Assembly (NCBI RefSeq): GCF_020179755.1
Contig: NZ_JAIUCY010000007.1
Coordinates: 62,001-126,000 of the forward strand
Length of the DNA: 64,000 nt
Direction: 5' to 3'
From: Herbaspirillum sp. alder98
Lineage (GTDB): Bacteria; Pseudomonadota; Gammaproteobacteria; Burkholderiales; Burkholderiaceae_D
Shown in pieces: positions 1 to 9,849 of the stretch (within the stretch, counting starts at the first letter, position 1; every line of letters begins with the position of its first letter). The notes under the pieces were generated by a model. That model was not told where the DNA came from. It worked only from the letters and a program-made list of their open reading frames with translations, and did not search any database. Position numbers and translations under genes: made by a program.

Positions 1-867
1 GCCGGCAGCTTCGATATCACGCACGTGCTTGGCGTTGATACGCTTGTCCTTGGCGACCATCACCTTGCCCGACTTGTCGGTGATGTCGAAACGCGCGACT
101 TCGCCACGCAGGCGCTCGGAGACGAACTCCAGCTCGGCGCCTTCAGCGTGCAGGTTGAAGTTGTCGAACACGAAGAAGTTCGCCAGGATCTGCTCGGACG
201 TCATGCCGATGGCCTTGAGCAGGATCGTGACCGGCATCTTGCGGCGACGGTCGACGCGGAAGAACAGGATGTCCTTCGGGTCGAATTCGAAGTCCAGCCA
301 GGAGCCGCGGTAAGGAATGATACGGGCCGAGAACAGCAGCTTGCCCGACGAGTGCGTCTTGCCGCGGTCGTGTTCGAAGAACACGCCCGGCGAACGGTGC
401 AGCTGCGACACGATGACGCGCTCGGTACCGTTGATGACGAACGAACCGGTGGTGGTCATCAGGGGCAGTTCGCCCATGTAGACTTCCTGTTCCTTCATTT
501 CCTTGACCACCGGCTTGGTGGGGGACTCGCGGTCCAGGATCACCAGGCGCACCTTGGCACGCAATGGCGATGCGAAGGTCAGACCCCGCTGTTGGCATTC
601 CTTGACGTCGAACGGAGGCGCACCCAGCACATACGAGAGGAACTCGAGTCGCGCAAAGCCGTTGTGCGACACGATAGGGAAAATCGAGGTGAAAGCAGAT
701 TGCAGACCATCATTCTTGCGGGCCGACGGTAAGGCTTCGGACTGCAGGAACGTCTGATAGGACTCGATCTGAGTCGCCAGCAGAAACGGTACATTGTGGA
801 CGTTTGCGCGCTTCGCGAAGGACTTGCGAATACGCTTCTTCTCAGTAAATGAGTAGTGCATGGACAT
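1..867 (-). CDS. rpoB: RNA polymerase beta subunit, N-terminal 289 codons (cut by window edge)
   Basis: This is the amino-terminal part of the beta subunit of RNA polymerase, which forms one pincer of the enzyme and part of the catalytic centre. Translating the minus strand from 867 gives [17 protein letters not shown], the usual betaproteobacterial RpoB start, followed by an unbroken frame to the window edge with the conserved protrusion and lobe sequence (for example [20 protein letters not shown] and [12 protein letters not shown]). ATG 861 is an alternative start; 867 is preferred because GGAG lies about 5 nt upstream. It is the last gene of the secE-nusG-rplKAJL-rpoB cluster seen here and continues beyond position 1. 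Confidence 0.97.
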   Translation of the reverse strand, partial: MSMHYSFTEKKRIRKSFAKRANVHNVPFLLATQIESYQTFLQSEALPSARKNDGLQSAFTSIFPIVSHNGFARLEFLSYVLGAPPFDVKECQQRGLTFASPLRAKVRLVILDRESPTKPVVKEMKEQEVYMGELPLMTTTGSFVINGTERVIVSQLHRSPGVFFEHDRGKTHSSGKLLFSARIIPYRGSWLDFEFDPKDILFFRVDRRRKMPVTILLKAIGMTSEQILANFFVFDNFNLHAEGAELEFVSERLRGEVARFDITDKSGKVMVAKDKRINAKHVRDIEAAG

Positions 868-1161
868 GGACACTCCGTGAGTGACAGGAAGGATAGAGAA
901 TTCAAGATTCGATTCACACCCGGCCTGCAGGATCTATATTGCGATGGATCTGGCAGCCCTGAATGACCGACAACTCAAATCTTCAAGTTTCAACCCTTGG
1001 TTTTTGCCGCATTCGCGCTTACTATTCCCGGCATCGGGATATTGCAGCACATCAAACACGAACAAAAATAAGAAACGACAAAGGAGCCAAAGCCGAATCC
1101 CTTTTTCAAGGGATTCTGCACTTTGACTCCGGCATAACACCTCGCCTTGGTAGGCAAGAAA
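868..1161 (-). promoter_or_regulatory. rplL-rpoB intergenic region with long processing/attenuation hairpin
   Basis: This 294-bp spacer holds no gene. On the minus strand 1083-1130 folds into a long near-continuous hairpin: outer arms GGAGTCAAAG and CTTTGGCTCC, then a 4-nt versus 2-nt internal loop, then a perfect 9-bp inner stem GAATCCCTT/AAGGGATTC closed by a 4-nt loop. In E. coli the equivalent spacer carries an attenuator and an RNase III processing site separating rplJL from rpoBC mRNA. The same role is inferred here from position and structure. There is no U-tract, so processing or partial attenuation is more likely than full termination. Confidence 0.7.
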
Positions 1162-1539
1162 TTACTTCAGCTCTGCCTTGGCGCCAGCTTCTTCCAGCTT
1201 CTTCTTAGCGGCTTCAGCGTCAGCCTTGGCGATGCCTTCCTTGACTGGCTTCGGAGCACCGTCCACCAGATCCTTGGCTTCCTTCAGACCCAGACCGGTG
1301 ATTTCACGCACGGCCTTGATGACGCCGACCTTGTTTGCGCCAACTTCAGCCAGCACAACGGTGAACTCGGTTTGCTCTTCAGCAGCAGCAGCACCAGCGC
1401 CGCCGCCTGCAGGACCAGCCACAGCCATCGCTGCTGCCGACACGCCAAACTTTTCTTCGAATGCCTTGACCAGGTCATTCAGTTCCATCACGGACAGGGC
1501 GCCAACGGCTTCCAGGATGTCTTCTTTGCTAATTGCCAT
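1162..1539 (-). CDS. rplL: 50S ribosomal protein L7/L12
   Basis: Acidic stalk protein of the large ribosomal subunit that recruits translational GTPases such as EF-Tu and EF-G. The 125 residues show the dimerising N-terminal domain ([17 protein letters not shown]), an Ala/Gly-rich flexible hinge at about residues 37-55, and the conserved C-terminal factor-binding domain ([31 protein letters not shown]). Length is typical. It lies 94 bp downstream of rplJ, whose product anchors L7/L12 dimers to the ribosome, and precedes rpoB. Confidence 0.98.
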   Translation of the reverse strand: MAISKEDILEAVGALSVMELNDLVKAFEEKFGVSAAAMAVAGPAGGGAGAAAAEEQTEFTVVLAEVGANKVGVIKAVREITGLGLKEAKDLVDGAPKPVKEGIAKADAEAAKKKLEEAGAKAELK

Positions 1540-1633
1540 TTGAAACTCCTAATTTATTTCGGTAATAACATCAGATTGGTATTGACGAAGGATCGTCGAA
1601 ACTGCGGAGCAGGTCGCCATCGGCGACCGCGCA

Positions 1634-2131
1634 TCACGCGGCTTCGGCTTCCTTCTTGGCTGCCAGAGCAGCCAGGCCACGTGCAAAGCCCGACACCGGA
1701 GCCTGCATGATGCCCAGCAACTGGGCCAGCAGAACTTCGCGGGATGGGATACTTGCCAACGCAGTCACGGCAGCCTTATCCAGCTGCTTGCCTGCGTAGT
1801 TACCTGCCTTCACAACCAGCTTGTCGTTGGTCTTGGCAAAGTCGGCGACGACTTTGGCAGCGGCAACGGCATCTTCCGAGATCGAATAGATCAGCGGGCC
1901 AGTCAGTTGTGGGGCGAGGTCGGCAAATTGCGTACCTTCAACAGCGCGACGAGCCAGCGTGTTTTTCAACACGCGCAAGTACACGCCCTGGGCACGCGCT
2001 TGTGCGCGCAGTTGTGTCAAGTGACCAACCTGGATGCCACGGTATTCGGCCACGACGACAGTTTGCGCAGTTGCAATCTTTGCGGAAACTTCGGCGACGA
2101 CGGCCTTCTTGTCATTCAGATTGAGACTCAA
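1634..2131 (-). CDS. rplJ: 50S ribosomal protein L10
   Basis: L10 forms the base of the L7/L12 stalk and, with L12, represses its own operon in bacteria. The TTG at 2131 is chosen as start ([16 protein letters not shown]) because GGAGG lies about 6 nt upstream, whereas the other in-frame TTG at 2137 would abut that ribosome binding site. The resulting 165-aa product has normal family length, with the conserved [18 protein letters not shown] segment and an alanine-rich helical C-terminus that binds L7/L12 dimers. A TTG start is unusual for so highly expressed a gene. Confidence 0.96.
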   Translation of the reverse strand: MSLNLNDKKAVVAEVSAKIATAQTVVVAEYRGIQVGHLTQLRAQARAQGVYLRVLKNTLARRAVEGTQFADLAPQLTGPLIYSISEDAVAAAKVVADFAKTNDKLVVKAGNYAGKQLDKAAVTALASIPSREVLLAQLLGIMQAPVSGFARGLAALAAKKEAEAA

Positions 2132-2137
2132 GATCAA

Positions 2138-2452
2138 CCTCCAAAAATAGTGCTTCGCAACAACACGGATAAGGATCCGCTTGCGTTACACCGGTTCGAA
2201 CACGGCGTCCGAGGTTAGGAGTTCATTGCAGCATAGTGCAAAGCGGCAAATGCTGCCTGAGACTACAAAACTTGATCGGGTTCACCATCTGCGTTGGGTC
2301 GGTTGCTTGCGCGCCCGGTTTATCGTCAACCGGCATTGCTGCCACCGGTATCGGCCCAACGGTCTTTGATTGCCTGCAGCAGTCAGACGTCGACCGCTAC
2401 AGCCCAAAGATGCGCCCCGTGCTCACCAGGAACACGGGGACTTGATTCTTGC
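2138..2452 (-). promoter_or_regulatory. rplJ leader region between rplA and rplJ
   Basis: This 315-bp gap without a gene precedes rplJ and is where L10-mediated autoregulation of rplJL acts in many bacteria. Immediately after rplA a perfect 7-bp stem (CCCCGTG/CACGGGG, 2415-2439) is visible on the minus strand. It lacks a U-tract, so it may be a partial terminator or a processing stem. I could not confidently match the rest to a published L10 leader fold, so the regulatory role rests on position. Confidence 0.45.
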
Positions 2453-3148
2453 TTAGGCAGTCAGGGAACCCTGATCCACGCGAACGCCTGCGCCCATGGT
2501 GGACGACAGTGCGACCTTGCGCAGATAGACACCCTTGCTGCTGGCCGGCTTGGCCTTGTTCAGTGCATCGATCAGTGCCAACAGGTTGGACTTCAGATCG
2601 GCGTCGGCGAACGACTTGCGACCGATGGTGGCGTGGATGATACCTGCCTTGTCGGTACGGTATTGAACCTGACCGGCCTTGGCGTTCTTGACGGCGGTAG
2701 CGACGTCAGGAGTGACAGTACCAACCTTCGGGTTAGGCATCAGGCCACGTGGGCCCAGGATCTGACCCAGGGTACCGACGATACGCATGGTGTCTGGCGA
2801 AGCGATCACGATGTCGAACGGCATGTCGCCGGCCTTCACGCGCTCTGCCAGGTCTTCCATACCGACCACATCGGCGCCAGCTGCCTTGGCAGCTTCAGCC
2901 TTGTCGCCCGAGGCGAACACGGCCACGCGGACCGACTTACCGGTACCGGCTGGCAGCACCACGGAACCACGAACCACTTGATCGGACTTCTTTGCGTCTA
3001 CACCCAGCTGGATGGAAACGTCGATCGATTCGTTGAACTTGGCAGTTGCAAATTCCTTGATCAGGGAAACGGCATTGTCGAAAGGATAAGCCTTGGTACG
3101 ATCGACCTTTTCCTTGAATGCCTTGACGCGCTTGGATACCTTAGCCAT
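2453..3148 (-). CDS. rplA: 50S ribosomal protein L1
   Basis: L1 forms the mobile stalk near the ribosomal E site and represses the rplK-rplA mRNA in model bacteria. The 231-aa product carries the typical start [15 protein letters not shown], the conserved [18 protein letters not shown] signature at about residues 130-147 and the MGAGVRVD ending. The ATG at 3148 shares one base with the stop codon of rplK (TAATG), so translation of the two genes is coupled. Confidence 0.98.
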   Translation of the reverse strand: MAKVSKRVKAFKEKVDRTKAYPFDNAVSLIKEFATAKFNESIDVSIQLGVDAKKSDQVVRGSVVLPAGTGKSVRVAVFASGDKAEAAKAAGADVVGMEDLAERVKAGDMPFDIVIASPDTMRIVGTLGQILGPRGLMPNPKVGTVTPDVATAVKNAKAGQVQYRTDKAGIIHATIGRKSFADADLKSNLLALIDALNKAKPASSKGVYLRKVALSSTMGAGVRVDQGSLTA

Positions 3149-3579
3149 TACAGACCCTCCACCGTGATGCCCATCGAACGTGCGGAACCAGCGATGGTAC
3201 GCACTGCAGCTTCCAGATCAGCAGCGGTCAAATCCGGCTTCTTCTGGGTAGCGATCTCTTCCGCTTGCTTGCGGGTGATCGAACCGACCTTGTCGGTATG
3301 TGGCTTAGGCGAACCCTTCTGGATGCCAGCTGCCTTCTTGATCAGGATGGTCGCCGGAGGCGTCTTCATCACGAACGTGAAGGACTTGTCGGCGAAGGCG
3401 GTGATCACGACCGGAATCGGCAGACCTGGTTCAACACCTTGCGTTTGCGCGTTGAAGGCCTTGCAGAATTCCATGATGTTCAGACCGCGCTGACCCAGCG
3501 CAGGACCGATCGGGGGGGAGGGATTTGCTTTACCAGCTGGCACTTGCAGCTTGATAAAACCGATGATTTTCTTTGCCAT
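3148..3579 (-). CDS. rplK: 50S ribosomal protein L11
   Basis: L11 binds 23S rRNA at the GTPase-associated centre and is needed for RelA activation. The start at 3579 gives [43 protein letters not shown]..., a 143-aa product of standard length. An in-frame extension upstream exists but has no family support. Conserved proline pairs of the N-terminal domain and the rRNA-binding C-terminal domain ([25 protein letters not shown]) are present. It is cotranscribed with nusG upstream and rplA downstream. Confidence 0.98.
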   Translation of the reverse strand: MAKKIIGFIKLQVPAGKANPSPPIGPALGQRGLNIMEFCKAFNAQTQGVEPGLPIPVVITAFADKSFTFVMKTPPATILIKKAAGIQKGSPKPHTDKVGSITRKQAEEIATQKKPDLTAADLEAAVRTIAGSARSMGITVEGL

Positions 3580-3746
3580 GACGGCTCCTGTATTGAATGA
3601 GTTTAGCGCCGGGTCGGGCATCTTGCGACGCCCTACTGTGGCTCCTCGGTTGCCGGATTGACCTGCCGGGTACCCCCGACCGGTGCGCTCCTGCGGGCGC
3701 TTGTTCTGTTACGGCGGCGTCGATAAGCGATCGCCACCTTGCATCA

Positions 3747-4337
3747 TCAGACTTTTTCGAGCTGGCCGAATTCGAGATCGACCGGTGTCGCACGACCGAA
3801 GATGGTGACCGAGACGCGCACACGCGATTTCTCGTAGTTCACTTCTTCGACGTTGCCGTTGAAATCGGTGAAAGGACCTTCCTTGATACGGATCATCTCG
3901 CCCACTTCGTACAGCACCTTTGGACGCGGCTTCTCGACGCCCTCTTGCATCTGCTGCATGATCTTGTCGACTTCATGCGGAGGAATCGGCGTAGGCCGGT
4001 TCGACTTGCCGCCGATGAAACCGGTGACCTTGCTGGTGTTCTTGACCAGGTGCCAGGTCTCGTCGGTCATTTCCATCTCGACCAGCACGTAGCCAGGAAA
4101 GAAACGACGTTCGGTGACCGACTTCTGACCGTTTTTGATATCAACCACTTCTTCGGTTGGCACCAGGATCTGGCCAAACTGGTCCTGCATGCCGGCGCGG
4201 GTGATGCGCTCGGTCAGTGCGCGCTGAACGCTTTTTTCCATGCCGGAATAGGCGTGCACCACGTACCAGCGCTTTTTTCCTGCGCTTGAAACGGCTTGCG
4301 CACCAATCGGTGCGCTGTCCTGTGTGCTATCGCTCAT
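3747..4337 (-). CDS. nusG: Transcription termination/antitermination protein NusG
   Basis: NusG binds RNA polymerase, suppresses pausing, and couples it to Rho or to the ribosomal S10 protein. The 196 residues contain an N-terminal NGN domain after a short polar extension ([21 protein letters not shown]) and a C-terminal KOW domain ([22 protein letters not shown]). It starts one base after the secE stop, the classical secE-nusG arrangement, and is followed by a 167-bp gap before rplK in which I see no gene. Confidence 0.98.
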   Translation of the reverse strand: MSDSTQDSAPIGAQAVSSAGKKRWYVVHAYSGMEKSVQRALTERITRAGMQDQFGQILVPTEEVVDIKNGQKSVTERRFFPGYVLVEMEMTDETWHLVKNTSKVTGFIGGKSNRPTPIPPHEVDKIMQQMQEGVEKPRPKVLYEVGEMIRIKEGPFTDFNGNVEEVNYEKSRVRVSVTIFGRATPVDLEFGQLEKV

Positions 4338-4338
4338 A

Positions 4339-4719
4339 TTATTTCCAGCCCAAAATTACGTCGTACAACAGGAATTCCAGCAGCTTGTCTGCTCCCCAGA
4401 GGAAGATCGCCATCACCAACACGAAGGCGAAGACCACTGCTGTGATCTGCATGGCTTCCTTGCGGGTCGGCCAGACGACTTTCTTGGTTTCACGTACCGA
4501 CTCTTTGGCAAAGCCGACGAACCCGCGGCCCTGCGCTGAAGTCCAGGCAAACGCAATCGCCACCAGCAGACCAGCCACCAGAGCAACAGCGCGCACGGGA
4601 GTCGACTGATCGGACAACACAAAAAAACCGACCACACCCGCCACGACCGCAGCGATTGCCAGAGCAATCTTGATCTTGTCGTTGGAAGTGTTGACGGTTT
4701 GGACAGGCTGGCTAGACAT
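4339..4719 (-). CDS. secE: Preprotein translocase subunit SecE
   Basis: SecE is the essential clamp of the SecYEG protein-conducting channel in the inner membrane. The 126-aa form has three predicted membrane segments (about residues 15-33, 42-60 and 93-113), like the E. coli protein, with the conserved cytosolic amphipathic helix and hinge [17 protein letters not shown] before the last segment. It sits directly upstream of nusG and downstream of tRNA-Trp. Confidence 0.97.
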   Translation of the reverse strand: MSSQPVQTVNTSNDKIKIALAIAAVVAGVVGFFVLSDQSTPVRAVALVAGLLVAIAFAWTSAQGRGFVGFAKESVRETKKVVWPTRKEAMQITAVVFAFVLVMAIFLWGADKLLEFLLYDVILGWK

Positions 4720-4751
4720 TGTTTACTTTCAGTACCCTGCACCTGATTAGG

Positions 4752-4827
4752 TGGCAGGGGCGGAGGGCCTCGAACCCCCGACCTTCGGTTTTGGAGACCG
4801 ACGCTCTGCCAATTGAGCTACGCCCCT
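4752..4827 (-). tRNA. tRNA-Trp (CCA anticodon)
   Basis: Minus-strand sequence starting AGGGGCGTAGCTCAATTGGC folds as a canonical tRNA: 7-bp acceptor stem, D arm, anticodon loop TCTCCAAAA with anticodon CCA, T arm GGGGGTTCGAGGCCCTC and an encoded 3' CCA. It lies between tuf and secE, as in E. coli and most proteobacteria, so it is part of the translation cluster transcript. Confidence 0.97.
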
Positions 4828-4848
4828 ACGAAACGCTTAGACACGAAT

Positions 4849-4874
4849 GCCGCGTAACGAAATCCGTACGCGGC
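4849..4874 (-). other. Perfect 8-bp stem-loop between tuf and tRNA-Trp
   Basis: GCCGCGTA and TACGCGGC form a perfect inverted repeat around a 10-nt loop, directly after the tuf stop and before tRNA-Trp. No U-tract follows on the minus strand, so it is probably an RNA processing or mRNA-stabilising hairpin rather than an intrinsic terminator. Confidence 0.5.
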
Positions 4875-4896
4875 AATCATGCTTTACTTCTTGATC

Positions 4897-6087
4897 TTAG
4901 GCGATGATCTTTGCAACCACACCAGCGCCGACGGTACGACCGCCTTCACGGATAGCGAAACGCAGACCTTCTTCCATCGCGATCGGGTTGATCAGCTTCA
5001 CGGTGATCGACACGTTGTCGCCTGGCATGACCATTTCCTTGCCTTCTGGCAGTTCGATCGCGCCGGTCACGTCAGTCGTACGGAAGTAGAACTGAGGACG
5101 ATAGTTGTTGAAGAACGGGGTGTGACGACCGCCTTCGTCCTTCGACAGAACGTAGATCTCGCCTGTGAAGTGCGCGTGCGGCTTGATCGAACCTGGCTTG
5201 GCCAGAACCTGGCCACGTTCCACGTCTTCACGCTTGGTGCCGCGCAGCAGCACGCCAACGTTGTCGCCTGCCTGACCTTGGTCCAGCAGCTTGCGGAACA
5301 TTTCAACGCCGGTACATGTGGTCACTTGCGTGTCACGGATACCAACGATTTCCAGGGCTTCGCCAACCTTGACGATACCGCGCTCAACACGACCGGTCAC
5401 CACAGTGCCGCGACCCGAGATCGAGAACACGTCTTCAACCGGCAGCAGGAACGAACCATCAACAGCGCGCTCTGGCGTCGGGATGTAGCTGTCCAGCGCT
5501 TCGGCCAGGGCCAGGATCGCGCCTTCGCCCAGGGGGCCTGTGTCACCTTCCAGCGCCAGCTTGGCCGAACCCTTGATGATCGGCAGGTCGTCGCCTGGGA
5601 ATTCGTACTTCGACAACAACTCGCGAACTTCCATTTCAACCAGTTCCAGCAGCTCTTCGTCGTCCACCATGTCTGCCTTGTTCAGGAAAACGATGATGTA
5701 CGGAACGCCAACCTGACGCGACAGCAGGATGTGCTCGCGGGTCTGTGGCATCGGGCCGTCAGCGGCCGAGCAAACCAGGATCGCGCCGTCCATCTGCGCA
5801 GCACCGGTGATCATGTTCTTCACATAGTCAGCGTGGCCTGGGCAGTCAACGTGCGCGTAGTGACGGTTTGCAGTTTCGTATTCAACGTGCGCGGTGTTGA
5901 TCGTGATGCCGCGTGCCTTTTCTTCTGGCGCTGCATCGATCTGATCGTATGCCTTCGCTTCGCCGCCGAACTTCTTCGACAGAACGGTCGCAATCGCTGC
6001 GGTCAGTGTGGTCTTGCCGTGGTCAACGTGACCAATCGTGCCAACGTTGACGTGCGGCTTGGTCCGCTCAAACTTGCCTTTTGCCAT
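4897..6087 (-). CDS. tuf: Translation elongation factor Tu
   Basis: EF-Tu delivers aminoacyl-tRNA to the ribosomal A site using GTP. The 396-aa protein has all G motifs: GHVDHGKT (residues 18-25), DCPGHADY and NKADMVDD, and the [11 protein letters not shown] switch region. Domains 2 and 3 follow, with the C-terminal [16 protein letters not shown]. It is embedded between tRNA-Thr and tRNA-Trp, equivalent to the thrU-tyrU-glyT-thrT-tufB cluster of E. coli. Betaproteobacteria usually carry a second tuf copy in the str operon, which is not in this window. Confidence 0.99.
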   Translation of the reverse strand: MAKGKFERTKPHVNVGTIGHVDHGKTTLTAAIATVLSKKFGGEAKAYDQIDAAPEEKARGITINTAHVEYETANRHYAHVDCPGHADYVKNMITGAAQMDGAILVCSAADGPMPQTREHILLSRQVGVPYIIVFLNKADMVDDEELLELVEMEVRELLSKYEFPGDDLPIIKGSAKLALEGDTGPLGEGAILALAEALDSYIPTPERAVDGSFLLPVEDVFSISGRGTVVTGRVERGIVKVGEALEIVGIRDTQVTTCTGVEMFRKLLDQGQAGDNVGVLLRGTKREDVERGQVLAKPGSIKPHAHFTGEIYVLSKDEGGRHTPFFNNYRPQFYFRTTDVTGAIELPEGKEMVMPGDNVSITVKLINPIAMEEGLRFAIREGGRTVGAGVVAKIIA

Positions 6088-6173
6088 TTTAGACTCCTAA
6101 CTATTTGATGAGAATGTCCAGGCAATACGCCCGACTGATTGCTGACTTGCCCCAGCGAAACGACTCAAGATAC

Positions 6174-6249
<76 letters not shown>

Positions 6250-6294
6250 TTTCTGCCGGCTGCACAACATCCAAACATGCAGCCTGCCAAAACT

Positions 6295-6368
6295 TGGAGC
6301 GGGTGAAGGGAATCGAACCCTCGTCATAAGCTTGGAAGGCTTCAGCTCTACCATTGAGCTACACCCGC
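6295..6368 (-). tRNA. tRNA-Gly (TCC anticodon)
   Basis: Minus-strand cloverleaf starting GCGGGTGTAGCTCAATGGTA, with anticodon loop CTTCCAA (TCC), T arm AGGGTTCGATTCCCT and an encoded CCA end, 74 nt. The outermost anticodon-stem pair is a G-A mismatch, otherwise all stems pair. Part of the tyr-gly-thr tRNA cluster ahead of tuf. Confidence 0.96.
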
Positions 6369-6436
6369 GAGGACCAACTTTCACTTCACAACCGCCGGAT
6401 CTTTCGATCTCGGATTTCGTTCTGCTTCCCTACTTA

Positions 6437-6522
6437 TGGTGGAGAGGGCTGGATTCGAACCAGCGTACTCGTAAGAGGGCAGATTTACAGTCTGCTGCCA
6501 TTAACCACTCGGCCACCTCTCC
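6437..6522 (-). tRNA. tRNA-Tyr (GTA anticodon)
   Basis: Class II tRNA of 86 nt with a long variable arm (CCTCTTACGAGTACG region), anticodon GTA in the loop CTGTAAA, a T arm with GGTTCGAATCC and an encoded CCA end. It is the promoter-proximal gene of the tRNA-tuf transcript. Confidence 0.97.
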
Positions 6523-6538
6523 GCGCAGGGAACGCAAA

Positions 6539-6567
6539 ACTATAGATGAACATCTTTCGGATGTCAA
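6539..6567 (-). promoter_or_regulatory. Sigma70 promoter of the tRNA-tuf operon
   Basis: On the minus strand a perfect -35 TTGACA (6562-6567) and a near-consensus -10 TATAGT (6539-6544) are separated by exactly 17 bp, 17 bp upstream of the first base of tRNA-Tyr. A GC-rich stretch follows the -10, as expected of a stable-RNA promoter under stringent control. No competing gene lies between the promoter and the tRNA. Confidence 0.85.
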
Positions 6568-6650
6568 CAATAAATATCGAAATACTTATATTTTGTCGAC
6601 TCAAGCGATAGTTGCCCGTTGGAATGACGCAGCTACGTTTTTTCGAATCT

Positions 6651-7913
6651 TCAGACTATTTTTGACTGCGACTCAACCGGCCTTTCATTCCAGGGCGCAA
6701 TTCTAGGCAACATCAGCATTCCAGGCAAGGCAAGAACGAAACAAATGATGAAAAAAATCAGCCAGCCGGTCTCGGCCACCACAAACCCGACCGAAGAATT
6801 GACGAAAGTACGGGGTACCGCCATCAAGCTGGTGAACAGCGCAAACTGGGTCGCCGTATAGCGGGGATCGGTCTCGCGCATGATGTAGGCCACGAACGCA
6901 GCCGTGCCCAGGCCCACGCCGAAGGCCTCGAAGCCGATCACCAGCGCCAGCGACGCGGTATCGGCGCCCACGTGCGCCAGCCAGGCAAAGCCGAGAATGG
7001 CCACCGCCTGGACCACGCCGAACACCCACAGCGCCCGGTTGATGCCCAGCCGCACCATCCAGATCCCGCCCAGGATGCCGCCGGCCACGCTGGCCCATAG
7101 GCTGGTGGTCTTGGAGACCACGCCGATCTCGGTCATCGAGAAGCCCAGGTCGATGTAGAACTTGGTGGCCAGCGCCGTGGCCATGCTATCGCCCAGCTTG
7201 TACAGAAAGATGAAGCCGAGCACCCACAGGGCATTGCTCCAGCCGCCGCGGGTGATGAATTCGCGAAACGGCAACACCACGGCCTCGGTCAGGTTCTTGG
7301 GCGGCGCGCCATAGACCTTGGGCTCCTTGACCAGCAGCGAGCACAGCAGTCCCGGCAGCATGAACGCGGCCGTGATCCAGAACACCTCGGCCCACGGCAT
7401 GCGGTCGGCCAGCACCAGCGACAGGGCGCCGGGGATCATGCCCGAGAGCTTGTAGGCATTGACATGGATGGCGCTGCCCAGGCCCAGCTCGTCGTCCGGC
7501 AGCAGCTCGCGCCGGTAGGCATCGATGGCAATATCCTGGCTGGCCGAGAGGAAGGCGATCACCGACGCCATGAAGGCGATGGTCGACACCTGCGACAACG
7601 GGTCGAGCATGCCCAGCGCGCCGATCGACAGCACCAGCAGCAACTGGGTCGACAGCATCCAGCCGCGACGACGTCCTATGCGACCGAAATGGAAGCGGTC
7701 CATCAGCGGCGACCAGACGAACTTCCAGGTGTAGGGAAACATCACCAGCGCGAACAGGCCCAGGGTCTTGACGTTGAGACCGGCCTTGGCCAGCCAGGCC
7801 TGCAACAGCGACAGCAGGATAAACAGCGGCAGGCCGGACGAGAACCCGAGAAAGACGCAGATCAGCATGCGCCGGTTGAGGTACTGGCGCCACGAGACAG
7901 CAGAAGAGGTCAT
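6651..7913 (-). CDS. ampG: AmpG-like muropeptide MFS permease
   Basis: Inner-membrane major facilitator that imports anhydro-muropeptides for cell-wall recycling. The 420-aa protein starts SWRQYLNRRMLICVFLGFSSGLPLFILLSLLQAWLAKAG and shows the AmpG-type loop FPYTWKFVWSPLMDRF and the DIAIDAYRRELL segment, with about 12 hydrophobic segments. It is convergent with nothing and ends about 80 bp before the tRNA-tuf promoter. A 44-bp gap separates it from metW upstream, so cotranscription with metXW is possible but not required. In other bacteria AmpG influences beta-lactamase induction. Confidence 0.9.
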   Translation of the reverse strand: MTSSAVSWRQYLNRRMLICVFLGFSSGLPLFILLSLLQAWLAKAGLNVKTLGLFALVMFPYTWKFVWSPLMDRFHFGRIGRRRGWMLSTQLLLVLSIGALGMLDPLSQVSTIAFMASVIAFLSASQDIAIDAYRRELLPDDELGLGSAIHVNAYKLSGMIPGALSLVLADRMPWAEVFWITAAFMLPGLLCSLLVKEPKVYGAPPKNLTEAVVLPFREFITRGGWSNALWVLGFIFLYKLGDSMATALATKFYIDLGFSMTEIGVVSKTTSLWASVAGGILGGIWMVRLGINRALWVFGVVQAVAILGFAWLAHVGADTASLALVIGFEAFGVGLGTAAFVAYIMRETDPRYTATQFALFTSLMAVPRTFVNSSVGFVVAETGWLIFFIICFVLALPGMLMLPRIAPWNERPVESQSKIV

Positions 7914-7957
7914 GTTCGGAGAAAAGGAAACGAAACGTTGGGCCGGCGCAGGCGATG

Positions 7958-8560
7958 CTACTTCTTGCGCAGCCGGAAGACCGCAACACTACCACGCCAG
8001 TTGGGCAGATAGCGTACTGGCCTGCCATCCTTGAGCGCCACGCATTCCAGCACTTCGAGGCCGACATCGTTGGCCAGCGCCTCGAAATCCCTGATCGTGG
8101 CACAGCGCAGGTTGGGCGTGTCGTACCACTGGTATGGCAGCGTCTTGGACACCGGCATGCGCCCCCGCAGCAGCGCCACGCGGTGCGGCCAGTAGGCAAA
8201 ATTGGGAAACGAGACGGTGACCTCACGCCCGACCCGGGCGATTTCGCGCAAGGTGCCCTCGACATCCTTCACCATTTGCAATGCCGACAGACACAGCACC
8301 GCATCGAAGGCATTGTCTTCGAACATGGCCAGGCCACCATTGAGATCCTGCTGGATCACCGACACGTTACGGGCCACGCACTCGGGAATCTTGTCGTCAT
8401 CGATCTCGACCCCGTAGCCGACGCATTGCTTGTCGGTCTGCAGGTAATCCATCATCACACCGTCGCCACAGCCCAGGTCGAGCACGTTGGCGCCCTCGCG
8501 CACCCAATGCGCGATGAAAGCCAGGTCGGGGCGCAACGCGCTGAGTTCGTCAAAGGTCAT
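7958..8560 (-). CDS. metW: Methionine biosynthesis protein MetW
   Basis: Small SAM-methyltransferase-fold protein that pairs with MetX in Proteobacteria. The 200 residues contain the glycine-rich motif [15 protein letters not shown] at about residues 25-39, the later acidic segment GVEIDDDKI, and the family's [43 protein letters not shown] block. Its start overlaps the metX stop by 4 bp (ATGA), indicating translational coupling. Biochemical work in other proteobacteria shows MetW is required for full MetX activity; that is family knowledge, not visible here. Confidence 0.95.
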   Translation of the reverse strand: MTFDELSALRPDLAFIAHWVREGANVLDLGCGDGVMMDYLQTDKQCVGYGVEIDDDKIPECVARNVSVIQQDLNGGLAMFEDNAFDAVLCLSALQMVKDVEGTLREIARVGREVTVSFPNFAYWPHRVALLRGRMPVSKTLPYQWYDTPNLRCATIRDFEALANDVGLEVLECVALKDGRPVRYLPNWRGSVAVFRLRKK

Positions 8561-9696
8561 GCCCGTGCCTCCTGTGCCAGTTCGGTCCAGATACGTTGAT
8601 AGTATTGGCGCACCACCTTCAGGTAGCGCGCATCGTCGAGCAGGAAGGCATCATGGCCATGCGGCGCATCGATTTCGGCATAGCTGACGCGACGGCGGTT
8701 GGCCACCAGCGCCTGCACCATCTCGCGACTGCGTTCCGGCGAAAAGCGCCAGTCGGTGGTGAACGACACCAGCAGGAAGCCGGCGCGGGTGGTGGCAAGC
8801 GCCTTCGCCAGGTCGCCCCCGAATTCACGCGCGGGATCGAAATAATCGAGCGCCTTGGTGATCAGAAGATAGGTGTTGGCGTCGAAGTAGGTCGAGAACT
8901 TGTCACCCTGGTAGCGCAGGTAGGATTCGATCTCGAAGTCGATCCCGTAGCCAAATTGATAGCTGCCCGAACGCAGGTCGCGACCGAATTTCTCGGCCAT
9001 GTCGTCATCCGACAGATAGGTGATGTGGCCCACCATGCGCGCCACGCGCAGGCCATTCTTGGGCACCACGCCGTGGGCATAGAAGTCGCCGCCGTGGTAT
9101 TGCGGATCGGTCAGGATCGCCTGCCGCGCCACGTCATTGAAAGCAATGTTCTGCGCCGACAGCTTGGGCGTGGAGGCTATCACCAGGCAGTGTCGCAGAC
9201 GGTCGGGATACATCATGCTCCAGGCCAGCGCCTGCATGCCACCCAGCGATCCACCCATCACCGCCGCAAACTGCGTGATGCCGAGCGCGTCGGCCAGCCG
9301 CGCCTGCGCGCTGACCCAGTCTTCCACCGTCACCACCGGAAAATCGGCGCCGTAGGGCTTGCCGGTGGCGGGATTGGTATGCATCGGGCCGGTCGAGCCA
9401 AAACAGGAGCCCAGGTTGTTCACGCCAATAACGAAGAACTGGTCGGTATCGAGCGGCTTGCCGGGCCCGACCATGTTGTCCCACCAGCCGACATTGTCGG
9501 GGTCGTCGGCGTAGATGCCGGCCACGTGATGCGAGGCATTGAGGGCGTGGCACACCAGCACTGCATTGGACTTTGCGGCGTTCAGGGTGCCGTAGGTTTC
9601 ATAGGTGAGCGAATAGTCGGCCAGCGTCGCTCCCCCTTGCAAGGGAAGCGGCTCGGCGAACTGCATGACCTGGGGCGATACGATTCCGATCGACAT
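8557..9696 (-). CDS. metX: Homoserine O-acyltransferase MetX
   Basis: Acylates homoserine with acetyl- or succinyl-CoA, the committed step of methionine synthesis. The start at 9696 yields 379 aa beginning [20 protein letters not shown]; longer in-frame extensions lack family similarity. The alpha/beta-hydrolase fold shows a nucleophile elbow [11 protein letters not shown], the acid at TDWRFSPE and the histidine at [10 protein letters not shown]. It is overlapped by metW and preceded by a SAM-responsive riboswitch with terminator, which fits repression by the pathway end product. Acetyl versus succinyl specificity cannot be judged from sequence alone. Confidence 0.96.
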   Translation of the reverse strand: MSIGIVSPQVMQFAEPLPLQGGATLADYSLTYETYGTLNAAKSNAVLVCHALNASHHVAGIYADDPDNVGWWDNMVGPGKPLDTDQFFVIGVNNLGSCFGSTGPMHTNPATGKPYGADFPVVTVEDWVSAQARLADALGITQFAAVMGGSLGGMQALAWSMMYPDRLRHCLVIASTPKLSAQNIAFNDVARQAILTDPQYHGGDFYAHGVVPKNGLRVARMVGHITYLSDDDMAEKFGRDLRSGSYQFGYGIDFEIESYLRYQGDKFSTYFDANTYLLITKALDYFDPAREFGGDLAKALATTRAGFLLVSFTTDWRFSPERSREMVQALVANRRRVSYAEIDAPHGHDAFLLDDARYLKVVRQYYQRIWTELAQEARA

Positions 9697-9795
9697 TGGC
9701 GGCTTTGCTTGAGTGGCATGGCATCCACGCGCCGGGGGCTCCGGGCACGGATGAGCGCTGGCCTCAGCGAAGGATATCCACCAGCTTGCGGACAA

Positions 9796-9828
9796 CAAAA
9801 AAGCCCGGAAGCATTGCTTGCGGGCTCG
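9796..9828 (-). terminator. Riboswitch-linked intrinsic terminator ahead of metX
   Basis: Minus-strand hairpin with outer arms AGCCCG/CGGGCT and a smaller inner pairing CAAGCA/TGCTT, followed immediately by a run of six U. It lies between the SAM-II-like element (9850-9930) and the metX start (9696), so it would stop transcription before metX if the upstream aptamer favours its formation. Confidence 0.85.
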
Positions 9829-9849
9829 TCTTGGGGGAACTGATCCAAG

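Noticed and set aside
2294..3493. Long plus-strand open frame of 399 codons
   Set aside because: It lies entirely antisense to rplA/rplK; high GC third positions keep the opposite strand open.
4879..6108. 409-codon plus-strand frame
   Set aside because: Exact antisense shadow of tuf with no family similarity.
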